Assembly: GCA_016207585.1 (NCBI GenBank)
Contig: JACQPI010000115.1
Coordinates: 1 to 10,942 of the forward strand
Source: Elusimicrobiota bacterium
Lineage (GTDB): Bacteria; Elusimicrobiota; Elusimicrobia; UBA1565; JACRDR01
Direction: 5' to 3'
DNA: 10,942 nt
The translations under genes and the position numbers were made by a program. The notes beneath the pieces were generated by a model, which ran no database searches, was not told the DNA's origin, and saw nothing but the letters and a program-made list of their open reading frames with translations. Of this stretch, positions 1-7,107 are shown piece after piece (positions within the stretch are counted from its first letter, which is position 1; each line of letters opens with the position of its first letter).

Positions 1-657
1 GGCCAGGCCCTCGGGCTCCCCGCCACGATGGGGCTATTTTCTTTCATCGGCGTGGCGGTGACCTCGGCCACGGTGGTGATCTACGGCGAGAGCATCTGGG
101 ACCCGGTCGTGCTGATCGCCAAGTTCAAGAACCCCGTGGTCCTCGCCGTCGCCCTGGTCTCCTTGTGCATCGCCACGCTGGCCACCAACATCGCGGCCAA
201 CGTGGTGAGCCCGGCCAACGACCTCGCCCACCTCTGGCCCAAGCGCATCAGCTTCCGGACCGGAGGCTACATCACCGGCGTCATCGGCATCCTGATGCAG
301 CCGTGGAAGCTCGTGGCGGATCCGAGCGGCTATATCTTCAAGTGGCTCGTCGCCTACTCGTCGCTGCTCGGCTCGATCGGAGGCGTCCTCATCTGTGATT
401 ACTACGTGCTGCGCCGTGCCGTCTTGCACGTTCCCGAGCTCTACGACCCGCGGGGGCGCTACTGGTACTCCGGAGGTTTCAACCCAAGGGCGCTGGCGGC
501 CCTGGTCATCGGGATCGTCCCTCTCGTTCCCGGCTTCTTGGGCGCGGTCGGCCTTGCGGCGGTCGGCCCTTTCTGGACCACGCTCTACAGCTATGCCTGG
601 TTCGTCAGCTTCGCGCTTTCCTTTGCGTCTTACTGGGTGCTCATGAGAGGGAAATAA
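1..657 (+). CDS. NCS1-family nucleobase/allantoin-type permease, C-terminal part (5' end outside window)
   Basis: This is a secondary transporter of the nucleobase:cation symporter-1 family (the Mhp1/PucI/uracil-permease type), in the inner membrane. The reading frame is open from the first base of the window and the residues before the first ATG (at 28) already fit the family, so that ATG is internal. About 218 residues are visible, roughly the second half of a usual 450-500 residue protein. Family-like stretches are SATVVIYGESIWDPV near the start, TNIAANVVSPANDLAHLWP with RTGGYITGVIG and PWKL, and LLGSIGGVLICDYYVLRR. About six hydrophobic segments remain. The stop is one base before the dihydropyrimidinase start, so the two are almost certainly co-transcribed. 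By context the substrate is probably uracil, dihydrouracil, hydantoin or allantoin; the sequence alone does not decide. Confidence 0.9.
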   Translation, partial: GQALGLPATMGLFSFIGVAVTSATVVIYGESIWDPVVLIAKFKNPVVLAVALVSLCIATLATNIAANVVSPANDLAHLWPKRISFRTGGYITGVIGILMQPWKLVADPSGYIFKWLVAYSSLLGSIGGVLICDYYVLRRAVLHVPELYDPRGRYWYSGGFNPRALAALVIGIVPLVPGFLGAVGLAAVGPFWTTLYSYAWFVSFALSFASYWVLMRGK

Positions 658-658
658 G

Positions 659-2071
659 ATGACATATGATCTGATCATCAAGGGCGCGACGGTCGTCACC
701 GCCTCGGACACCTTCGACGCCGACATCGCGGTTTCCAAGGGCAAGATCGCGGCGGTCGGCAAGTTTTCGGAGGGGAACGGAGCCGCCAAGGCGAGCAAGA
801 CGATCGAGGCCAAGGGCCTCGTCGCGATCCCGGGCGGCATCGACGTCCACACCCATTTCGACATGCCCTTCATGGGCGCCACGACGGCCGACGACTTCGC
901 GACGGGCTCGGCCGGAGCCGTCTTCGGCGGCACGACCTCCGTCGTCGATTTCGCCATCCAAAAAAAGGGCGAGTCCCTGAGGCAGGCGCTCGACACGTGG
1001 CATGGGAAGGCCCAGGGCAAGTCGCTCGTGGACTACGCTTTCCATATGATCGTCGTGGACCTTCCGGACAATCGGGTCAAGGAAATGGACGCGATGGTCG
1101 ACGAGGGCGTCTCGAGCTTCAAGCTCTTCATGGCCTATCCCGGCATCTTCATGTCCGACGACGCCACGATCTTTCGCGCGCTGAGCCGGACGAAGGAAAA
1201 CGGCGGCATGATCTGCATGCACGCCGAAAACGGGGGCGTCATCGACCTGCTCGTCAAAAAGGCGCTGGCGGAGGGCAAGATAGAGCCCAAGTACCACGCC
1301 CTGACCCGCCCCATGTCCGCCGAGGCGGAGGCGACGCGGCGCGCGATCGCGCTGGCCGAGATGGCCGGAGTCCCCATTTACATCGTGCACCTGTCCGCCG
1401 GGGACGCCATGGAGGAAGTGCGCAGGGCTCGGGAGCGCGGCGTGAGCGCTTTCGCCGAGACCTGTCCGCAGTACCTGTATCTCTCGTATGAGGACTACGA
1501 GCGCCCCGGCTTCGAGGGGGCCAAGTTCGTGATGTCCCCCCCCCTGCGGCCCAGGGGCAACGAGGAGCGGCTCTGGAGGGGCCTGGCGCGAGACTGGCTG
1601 CAGGTCGTGTCGACCGACCACTGCTCCTTCTGCATGAAAGCGACGGGCGCCAAGCCCGGAAAGGAGCTCGGCAAGGCCGACTTCTCGAAAATCCCCAACG
1701 GGGCGCCCGGCGTCGAGACCCGGATGCTTCTCCTGTGGGACGCGGTCCAAAAGGGGCGCTTGAGCGCCAACCGCTTCGTGGAGGTCGCCTCCACGGCTCC
1801 GGCGCGCCTCTTCGGCCTGTATCCGAGGAAGGGGACGCTCTCCCCGGGCGCCGACGCGGATATCGTGCTGATCGACCCCAAGAAGAAGCACACGATCTCG
1901 GCCAAGACGCACCACACAGCGGTCGACTACAACCCCTACGAGGGCAAGACGGTGGCCGGTTCTATCGCCCACGTGTTCATCCGGGGAACTCACATGGTCC
2001 AGGGAGGCAAGTTCATCGGCCGCAAAGGCCACGGACAATTCTTGAAGCGCCCTCCCAGAAATTTTAGCTGA
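659..2071 (+). CDS. hydA: Dihydropyrimidinase / D-hydantoinase
   Basis: Cyclic amidohydrolase of 470 residues, the usual length for the family. It hydrolyses the ring of 5,6-dihydrouracil or dihydrothymine to N-carbamoyl-beta-amino acids, and often hydantoins too; it is cytoplasmic. The binuclear metal site is complete: H64 and H66 in GGIDVHTHFDMP, the lysine that is normally carboxylated at K155 in SSFKLFMAYPG, H188 in MHAENGG, H244 in IVHLSAG and D320 in STDHCSF. Y160, next to the lysine, matches the conserved substrate tyrosine. The start ATG follows the permease stop by one base and has a good ribosome site (GAGAGGG, 645-651). The tight coupling to a permease and to beta-alanine enzymes favours pyrimidine catabolism over a stand-alone hydantoinase, but substrate preference cannot be read from the sequence. 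Confidence 0.93.
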   Translation: MTYDLIIKGATVVTASDTFDADIAVSKGKIAAVGKFSEGNGAAKASKTIEAKGLVAIPGGIDVHTHFDMPFMGATTADDFATGSAGAVFGGTTSVVDFAIQKKGESLRQALDTWHGKAQGKSLVDYAFHMIVVDLPDNRVKEMDAMVDEGVSSFKLFMAYPGIFMSDDATIFRALSRTKENGGMICMHAENGGVIDLLVKKALAEGKIEPKYHALTRPMSAEAEATRRAIALAEMAGVPIYIVHLSAGDAMEEVRRARERGVSAFAETCPQYLYLSYEDYERPGFEGAKFVMSPPLRPRGNEERLWRGLARDWLQVVSTDHCSFCMKATGAKPGKELGKADFSKIPNGAPGVETRMLLLWDAVQKGRLSANRFVEVASTAPARLFGLYPRKGTLSPGADADIVLIDPKKKHTISAKTHHTAVDYNPYEGKTVAGSIAHVFIRGTHMVQGGKFIGRKGHGQFLKRPPRNFS

Positions 2072-2082
2072 CGGCGCCGGAA

Positions 2083-2088
2083 TATAAT
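2083..2088 (+). promoter_or_regulatory. Possible internal -10 element (TATAAT)
   Basis: A perfect TATAAT lies in a short AT-rich island of the 36-base gap between hydA and the aldehyde dehydrogenase gene, in otherwise GC-rich DNA. A transcript starting about 7 bases downstream would still carry the GGAGGAG ribosome site at 2099-2105. There is no convincing -35 hexamer at 16-18 base spacing, so this may be chance or a weak internal promoter. Confidence 0.25.
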
Positions 2089-2107
2089 TGGAATAAATGG
2101 AGGAGAT

Positions 2108-3652
2108 ATGGCGACTTTGACGAAGACGGTCCAGAAGGCGAAAACGGCCGCAAAGACGCAGGCCAAGACGGGCCCGTTGGAGCTCAAGCAATACATCGGC
2201 GGGCGGTGGCTCGATGGGAGCTCCGGGAAGGAATTCGTCTCCACCAACCCCGCCGACATCCGCCAAACGATCGGGCGGCTGACGGGCGCGGACAAGAGCG
2301 ACGCCTTGAAGGCGATCCAAGCGGCCGAGAAGGCCCTCCCGGCCTGGCGCGCGACGCCGGCGCCCGTCCGTGGCCGCATCCTGGCCCGGGCGGTCGAGAT
2401 CGCTCGGAGGCGCCGCGATGAGTTGGCGGTCCTCATGACTCGCGAGGAAGGAAAGATACTCCCCGAGGCCAAGGGCGAGATGGATAAGGGCATCACCTTG
2501 ATGGATTGGTTCGCGGGAGAAGGCCTGCGCCTGGGCGGCCTGACCGCGCCTTCCGAGCTGCCGCAGAATCTCCTCTATACGGTCCGAGCGCCCTTGGGCG
2601 TCGTCTCGATCATCACGCCGTGGAATTTTCCTTGGGCGATCCCCGTGTGGAAGATTTCCCCGGCGCTCGTCGCGGGCAACGCCGTGATCTTCAAGCCCGC
2701 GTCCCTGGTCCCCGCGATGGCGGTCGAGATCGCCAGGATATTCGAGGAAGCGGGCCTGCCGCAAGGCGTCTTGAACCTCGTCATGGGCTCCGGCTCGGCG
2801 ATCGGCGACGTCTTGGTCGAGGACCCCCGCATCCGCGCCGTGTCGTTCACGGGCTCCAACGAGATCGGCAAGCGCGTGCACACGCTCTGCGGCGCCCGGG
2901 GCGCCAAGGCGACCTGCGAGATGGGCGGCAAGAATCCCTGCGTCGTGTGGGAGGACGCCGACCTCGACTTGGCGCTGGGAGGCGTGCTCAAGGGCGCCTT
3001 CGGCTCCACCGGCCAGCGGTGCACCGCCACCTCGCGCCTGATCCTTCATGAGAAGATCGCGGAGCCGTTTATCCGGACGTTGATCGCGGAAATCAAGAAA
3101 ATCAAGGTGGGCGACGGGCTCGATTCGTCGGTCGGGATGGGCCCGGCGGTGGACGGCTCCCAGCTCCAAACCGACCTCGACTACATCGGGGTAGCGAAGA
3201 AGGAAGGCGCGAAGCTGCTTTGGGGCGGACGTCGCCTGGAGGACGGCGAATTGAAGCACGGCTATTTCATCGAGCCGACCCTTTTCGACGTGGTGAAGCC
3301 TTCGATGCGGATATTCAAGGAGGAGGTCTTCGGCCCGGTGCTCGGAGTCACTCGGGTGCGGAGCTTCGATGAGGCGGTGTCGGCGTCCAATGCCGTCGAG
3401 TTCGGCCTGACCTCGGCCGTCTATACGCGGGATTTGAGCCTCGCGCTGCGCTTCGTCGACTGGGTCGAGGCCGGGATGGTCCACGTCAACAGCCCGACGG
3501 TCGGCGGCGAGGCGCAGGTGCCTTTCGGCGGCGTGAAGGGATCGGGCGTCGGCGAGCGCGAGATGGCGAAGGAAGGGCTCCACTTCTTCACGGAGCTCAA
3601 AACGGTGTTTTTGGATTACACGGGCCGGCGTCGTCAGTCGAACCTGTACTAG
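2108..3652 (+). CDS. NAD(P)-dependent aldehyde dehydrogenase (candidate malonate-semialdehyde dehydrogenase)
   Basis: A 514-residue member of the aldehyde dehydrogenase superfamily. The catalytic set is complete: N173 in PWNFPWAIP, K196 in IFKPAS, the NAD-loop FTGSNEIGKR (248-256), general base E271 in EMGGKNP, nucleophile C305 in GQRCTATSR and E406 in EEVFGP. Having glutamate at 271 fits a hydrolytic (acid-forming) enzyme; CoA-acylating methylmalonate-semialdehyde dehydrogenases usually have asparagine there. GQRCTATSR resembles the ketoglutarate-semialdehyde dehydrogenase branch. In this operon the likely substrate is malonate semialdehyde from beta-alanine, which is inference. The first 21 residues are an odd Lys/Ala/Thr-rich tail before the normal fold begins at about residue 25. 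The start has a strong ribosome site (GGAGGAG, 2099-2105). The stop overlaps the ribosome site of the next gene. Confidence 0.9.
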   Translation: MATLTKTVQKAKTAAKTQAKTGPLELKQYIGGRWLDGSSGKEFVSTNPADIRQTIGRLTGADKSDALKAIQAAEKALPAWRATPAPVRGRILARAVEIARRRRDELAVLMTREEGKILPEAKGEMDKGITLMDWFAGEGLRLGGLTAPSELPQNLLYTVRAPLGVVSIITPWNFPWAIPVWKISPALVAGNAVIFKPASLVPAMAVEIARIFEEAGLPQGVLNLVMGSGSAIGDVLVEDPRIRAVSFTGSNEIGKRVHTLCGARGAKATCEMGGKNPCVVWEDADLDLALGGVLKGAFGSTGQRCTATSRLILHEKIAEPFIRTLIAEIKKIKVGDGLDSSVGMGPAVDGSQLQTDLDYIGVAKKEGAKLLWGGRRLEDGELKHGYFIEPTLFDVVKPSMRIFKEEVFGPVLGVTRVRSFDEAVSASNAVEFGLTSAVYTRDLSLALRFVDWVEAGMVHVNSPTVGGEAQVPFGGVKGSGVGEREMAKEGLHFFTELKTVFLDYTGRRRQSNLY

Positions 3653-3656
3653 GAGG
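3651..3656 (+). promoter_or_regulatory. Ribosome binding site of the aminotransferase gene, overlapping the upstream stop codon
   Basis: AGGAGG shares its first two bases with the TAG stop (3650-3652) of the aldehyde dehydrogenase gene and lies 4 bases before the aminotransferase ATG at 3661. This fixes the start and suggests translational coupling. Confidence 0.75.
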
Positions 3657-3660
3657 GCTT

Positions 3661-4980
3661 ATGCGCAGATCGGTGGTTTTAGAGAAAGAGCAGGAAGCCT
3701 TGTCGCCGCGCTCGACTGAGGAGGTCGCGGCGCTGCGGGCGAAACACATCCTCCCGCTGCCAGGGCCGATGTACACGCGTCCCGTGCAGATCGTGCGCGG
3801 CCGGCTGCAGTACCTCTACGATGAGAAGGGCAAGAAATATCTCGACGGTTTCGCCGGGGTCGCGACCGTGTCGATCGGGCACTGCCATCCGCACTGGCTT
3901 AAGAAAATCCAGGAGCAGATGCGGGAGTATTTCCACGCGCCCGCGCTCTATCTCCATCCCTCGCTGGGGCTCTACGCCCAGCGGCTCTTGAAGCTCGCCC
4001 AAACGGCCAACCCGGAGCTCGATATGTGCTTCTTCACGAACTCGGGCTCCGAGGCGAACGAGCTGGCCGCCCTGATCGCCAAGAATTTCACGGGCTCTCA
4101 GGAGTTCGTCGCGTTGCGCCATTCCTACCACGGGCGCACCCTCATGACGATGGCCCTCACAGGCCAGTCGAACTGGCGCCAGTCCACGCCTTACGGACAG
4201 AGCGTCTCTTTCGCCGAGGCGAATTACGTCTATCGCGGCTACCGCTGGAAGGAGTGCCTCGACGATCTTCAGCAGACGATCCGCTGCGCCACTCCGGGGC
4301 GCATCGCCGCGTTCTACGCGGAGCCCATCAACGGCGTCGGCGGGGTGATCACGCCCGAGCCGGAATACTTCCCGGGCGCCTACGAGATCGTCAAGAAAGC
4401 AGGCGGGCTCTTCATCGCCGACGAGGTCCAGACGGGCGTCTACCGAACGGGCAACGACTTTCTGGGAATCCAGAAGTGGGGCGTGCGGCCCGACGTCGTG
4501 ACGATGGCCAAGGGCCTCGCCAACGGCTACCCGATCGGCTGCGTCCTCACGACCCGCGAGATCGCGCAGGCGATGAACGGCAAGCTCCACTACAACACTT
4601 TCGGCGGCGGACCCGTCCAGATGGCGGCCGCCGGGGCGGTCTTTGACGTCATGGAAAAGGAGAATCTCCCCAAGAACGCCCACGAGGTCGGAACCTATCT
4701 CATTGCCAAGCTCAAGAAGCTCGCGGAGAAGGACCCCCATGTCGGCGAGGTGCGCGGCATGGGTCTCATGATCGGCGTCGAGCTCGTCAAGGACAAGAAG
4801 AACAAGGAGCCGGCGCCGGAACTGGCCTTGAAGGTTCTGGATTCGACCAAGGACCGCGGGCTTTTGATCGGCAAGGGCGGGCTCTCCGGCAACGTTTTGC
4901 GCATCAAGCCGCCTTTGTGCATCACCAAGAAGGACGCGGACTTTTTAGTCGAAGTTTTGGAAGAGTCCCTCAGGGCCTAG
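3661..4980 (+). CDS. Class III PLP aminotransferase, AGXT2 / beta-alanine transaminase type
   Basis: A 439-residue PLP enzyme of fold type I, class III. Visible signatures are TNSGSEANE (126-134) for phosphate binding, HSYHGRT (154-160), E221 in the AEPINGVGG stretch, D254 in FIADEVQTGVYRTG (binds the pyridine nitrogen) and the PLP lysine K284 in TMAKGLANGYPIG. The N-terminal stretch with LDGFAGVATVSIGHCHP closely resembles alanine-glyoxylate aminotransferase 2 and the related beta-alanine transaminases. With dihydropyrimidinase and a semialdehyde dehydrogenase upstream, the likely role is moving the amino group of beta-alanine (or 3-aminoisobutyrate) to pyruvate, glyoxylate or 2-oxoglutarate, giving malonate semialdehyde. 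The acceptor cannot be told from the sequence. It is the last gene of the + strand operon and meets the radical SAM gene tail to tail. Confidence 0.9.
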   Translation: MRRSVVLEKEQEALSPRSTEEVAALRAKHILPLPGPMYTRPVQIVRGRLQYLYDEKGKKYLDGFAGVATVSIGHCHPHWLKKIQEQMREYFHAPALYLHPSLGLYAQRLLKLAQTANPELDMCFFTNSGSEANELAALIAKNFTGSQEFVALRHSYHGRTLMTMALTGQSNWRQSTPYGQSVSFAEANYVYRGYRWKECLDDLQQTIRCATPGRIAAFYAEPINGVGGVITPEPEYFPGAYEIVKKAGGLFIADEVQTGVYRTGNDFLGIQKWGVRPDVVTMAKGLANGYPIGCVLTTREIAQAMNGKLHYNTFGGGPVQMAAAGAVFDVMEKENLPKNAHEVGTYLIAKLKKLAEKDPHVGEVRGMGLMIGVELVKDKKNKEPAPELALKVLDSTKDRGLLIGKGGLSGNVLRIKPPLCITKKDADFLVEVLEESLRA

Positions 4981-5044
4981 GCGGGGGGCGGACCGGCCTC
5001 CAAGTTTCCCCGGTTTCGAGCGATCATGTCTCTAAGTCGTGTGA

Positions 5045-5078
5045 TTTTCTAAAGTCATAAAAGTTGCACCTTAGAAAA
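5045..5078. repeat. AT-rich inverted repeat in the convergent intergenic region
   Basis: TTTTCTAA (5045-5052) is matched exactly by its reverse complement TTAGAAAA (5071-5078), with an 18-base spacer, inside a conspicuously AT-rich patch between two gene ends. The right arm supplies the T-run of the - strand terminator next to it. No clean + strand terminator for the aminotransferase operon is visible in 4981-5044. Confidence 0.4.
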
Positions 5079-5108
5079 ATGCCCCGAGGCGAAGGACATC
5101 CACTCGGG
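5075..5108 (-). terminator. Intrinsic terminator of the radical SAM transcription unit
   Basis: Read on the - strand just after the radical SAM stop, there is a 6-bp stem CCCGAG/CTCGGG (5103-5108 with 5083-5088) around a 14-base loop, then GC, A and a run of five T (5079-5075). Part of the loop (GGA..TCC) may extend the structure. The position, 9 bases past the stop, is what a factor-independent terminator should have. Confidence 0.6.
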
Positions 5109-5116
5109 ACAGCGCT

Positions 5117-6154
5117 TTAATGCGCCGCCTGCGGCTCGAAGGCGCAGAAAGGTTCCTCGGCCAGCAAATCCTGGTAGGCGTAGTACCCGCGGGCGCGGCA
5201 ACCTCCGCAGACGGCTTTTATGGGGCATAAGCCGCACTTGCCCTTGAGAAGTTCCGGATCCCGGAGTTCTTGAAATACTTCCGATTTCCCCCAAATTTCC
5301 TTGAAGGGAACCTTCCGAACGTCGCCGCATACGGAGGGCAGATAGCCGCAGGGATACACCTCCCCTTTATGGGAGATGAAGCACATGTGGATGCCGGCCA
5401 GGCAGCCCTTTCGGTCTCCGGGCGCCTTCACGGCGGCTGAGTTGCCGTCCAGCATCGCGGCCTCCACGCGGTAATACTGCGGAGCGCAGATCGCCTTGAT
5501 CGGCAAGGAGCCCTTCTGGTCGGTCTGGACGACCCACTTGAGCCACTCCTCCACCTGCTCGGTCGAGAGAATATGCGAGTCGGCGATCTGGACGCCGCAG
5601 CCGACCGGAACGAGCAAAAACAAATACAAGGCGTGGGCCCCAAAAGCCTGCGCCAGCTCGTACATCTTGGGCACCTCGCCGACATTGTCCTTCGTGACGG
5701 TGTAGTTGATCTGGACCTTGATGCCGGCCTGCTTGAGGTTCCAGAAGCCCTTGAGGACTCGGGCGAAATTGTCTTTGCCCCGGAACCGGTCGTGCGTGGC
5801 CGGCGTGGCGCCGTCTAAAGACACCGAGGCGTAGTAGATTCCGGTTTCCCGCAGCTGCTGCGCGAGGGCCTCGGTGACGAGCGTCCCGTTCGTCGCCAGC
5901 GCGATGGGGAGGCCCAGGTTTCGCGCGTAAGATGCCAGCGTGAAGAAGTCCTTGCGGCTGAGGGGTTCCCCTCCCGAGAAGATGAGCACCGGTTTTCCGG
6001 CTGAAGCCAACTGATCGATGAGGCCCTTTCCCTCTGCGGTCGTCAACTCATCCGGGGAGGGACGCCAGAGCGCGTCGACTCGCCGGCAGTGGATGCACCT
6101 CAAATTGCACCCAGCGGTGGTTTCCCAATAGACCCGTCTTAATGTCGCTTCCAT
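5117..6154 (-). CDS. Radical SAM/SPASM enzyme of the NirJ/AhbC/AhbD heme-modifying group
   Basis: A 345-residue radical SAM protein. The SAM [4Fe-4S] motif is C16-x3-C20-x2-C23 in TTAGCNLRCIHC, followed by GGEP (61-64) and the SVSLDG strand (110-115). The C-terminal part is a SPASM-type auxiliary cluster domain with C251, C258, C269 and C276, then C307-x2-C310-x5-C316-x2-C319 and C337. The ending (CGGCRARGYYAYQDLLAEEP) and KAICAPQYYR (220-229) recall the enzymes of heme d1 and siroheme-dependent heme synthesis (NirJ, AhbC, AhbD). The same layout also occurs in peptide-maturing SPASM enzymes, so the substrate is open. The start is forced: an in-frame TAG lies at 6181-6179 and there is no other ATG, GTG or TTG codon before 6154. 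No Shine-Dalgarno is visible. Upstream genes on this strand encode a cytochrome c and a CopD-like protein, which fits a heme role. Confidence 0.85.
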   Translation of the reverse strand: MEATLRRVYWETTAGCNLRCIHCRRVDALWRPSPDELTTAEGKGLIDQLASAGKPVLIFSGGEPLSRKDFFTLASYARNLGLPIALATNGTLVTEALAQQLRETGIYYASVSLDGATPATHDRFRGKDNFARVLKGFWNLKQAGIKVQINYTVTKDNVGEVPKMYELAQAFGAHALYLFLLVPVGCGVQIADSHILSTEQVEEWLKWVVQTDQKGSLPIKAICAPQYYRVEAAMLDGNSAAVKAPGDRKGCLAGIHMCFISHKGEVYPCGYLPSVCGDVRKVPFKEIWGKSEVFQELRDPELLKGKCGLCPIKAVCGGCRARGYYAYQDLLAEEPFCAFEPQAAH

Positions 6155-6174
6155 GCGGGTTTTCTGACCCGCAT
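6153..6174 (-). promoter_or_regulatory. Perfect inverted repeat overlapping the radical SAM start codon
   Basis: ATGCGGGT (6153-6160) and ACCCGCAT (6167-6174) are exact reverse complements separated by 6 bases. In the - strand transcript the 3' arm contains the first two bases of the start codon (6154-6152), so a folded hairpin would block initiation. The spot could equally be a protein operator. No ribosome site is seen nearby. Confidence 0.5.
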
Positions 6175-6177
6175 TGT

Positions 6178-6183
6178 TCTATA
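6178..6183 (-). promoter_or_regulatory. Possible -10 element (TATAGA) for the radical SAM gene
   Basis: TATAGA on the - strand lies just upstream of the inverted repeat, in the 65-base gap after the cytochrome gene. It would start transcription close to the 5' arm of the repeat. There is no good -35 at normal spacing (CATAAA at 6206-6201), so this is tentative. Confidence 0.2.
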
Positions 6184-6219
6184 GCAACGTTTCTGCCGAT
6201 TTTATGCGCGGAACAGAGT

Positions 6220-7107
6220 TTAAGGTTGGCTCGTCAGCGTATGCAAGTAACTCAATAGGGCCGTTATGTCGGCTTCGGTGAGATATTTTTGATGTTTAGG
6301 CATCTTCCCGGTGCCGCGCTTGAGCATGGCCGTCAGCTCCCGCGGATGGTAGCGTTTCAATGATGCTTGGCTCAGGTCCAGGCGCCCCGGCGACACGCTC
6401 AGGACGTCCGCCATGACCGTAATGCCGCGCCCTTGCGGCCCGTGGCAATGGGTGCATTCCCGCTCGTAGATCGAGCGCCCTCGCGCGACGATTTCAGGTT
6501 TGGTTTTACGATAGGAAATCGGTTTTCGATCCGTGGCCGGGGCTTCCGAGTGAAAGGTGCGCGCCAACGGGCCGAGCAGGTCCTCGAACCGCGGTTCGCC
6601 CTTTTCTCCGGAGTTGTCCGGTTCCGGCCAATCCGCCGCCGTCCAGCTTTCGGCCGCCGCCAGGACCAGCCCCTCGGGGATGCTGATGAGCCGGGCGTTG
6701 ATCTCGACTTTGCGATCGCGCAGCGGAGTCAACGTGCCCGTCACGACGGCGTCGACGTCCAATATCCGGCCCAAGCGGTATGAAGAGGAGGGGTCCAGCA
6801 CTCCCTTGTAGCCGAGGGCTATCTCGTCGAGCAGGGCGTCCATGGCTTCCCGTTCGACGATCTGGACGTTCTTGCGGGACGCCAGGACCGTCGTGAGACG
6901 CTCCTGAACCGCCTTGGAGCCCGGGTTCGAGCGTCCGTCGATGGATGGAAACGCCAGGACGGCGACCCGCCGACGCTTGAGCTGCCCGAAAGCCTTTTCA
7001 AGCGTCGAGGCGATGGAATCGTACGGGCCGGCGGCCGAGCTTTCGCGGCTCGATACGGTGACGAGCAGGGCGACGGACAGGAGAAGGAGCCGGGCCCGGA
7101 GCGTCAT
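6220..7107 (-). CDS. Exported CsgG/FlgO-like domain fused to monoheme cytochrome c
   Basis: A 295-residue protein in three parts. Residues 1-26 are a signal peptide: positive start, LLLLSVALLVTV core, cleavage probably after SSAA. Residues about 46-160 resemble the CsgG/FlgO-type fold found in exported or outer-membrane-associated proteins: RRVAVLAFPSID, an IVEREAMDALLDE helix, then LGRILDVDAVVTGTLTPL and INARLIS. Residues about 205-295 are a class I cytochrome c with heme motif C218-T-H-C221-H222 and probable axial M269 in GKMPKHQ, ending in a typical ADITALLSYLHTL helix. It should act in the periplasm as an electron carrier. I chose the ATG at 7107 because it starts the signal peptide and overlaps the upstream small ORF stop as ATGA. 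An in-frame ATG at 7146 would add 13 residues before the signal and is less likely. The domain pairing is unusual; no function is claimed. Confidence 0.82.
   Translation of the reverse strand: MTLRARLLLLSVALLVTVSSRESSAAGPYDSIASTLEKAFGQLKRRRVAVLAFPSIDGRSNPGSKAVQERLTTVLASRKNVQIVEREAMDALLDEIALGYKGVLDPSSSYRLGRILDVDAVVTGTLTPLRDRKVEINARLISIPEGLVLAAAESWTAADWPEPDNSGEKGEPRFEDLLGPLARTFHSEAPATDRKPISYRKTKPEIVARGRSIYERECTHCHGPQGRGITVMADVLSVSPGRLDLSQASLKRYHPRELTAMLKRGTGKMPKHQKYLTEADITALLSYLHTLTSQP

Noticed and set aside
641..3583. A 980-codon open frame on the - strand across hydA and the aldehyde dehydrogenase gene
   Set aside because: It lies opposite two well-supported genes, and its translation is low-complexity Arg/Asp/Gly/His-rich, as expected from the antisense of GC-rich codons. 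No family motif is present.
3679..4740. A 353-codon open frame on the - strand opposite the aminotransferase gene
   Set aside because: Antisense shadow of a gene with a complete PLP enzyme signature; its translation is biased and has no recognisable domain.
5055..5330. A 91-codon - strand frame overlapping the radical SAM C-terminus and its terminator
   Set aside because: Out of frame with a gene whose cysteine motifs are intact, and it runs through the terminator hairpin; its translation shows no family features.
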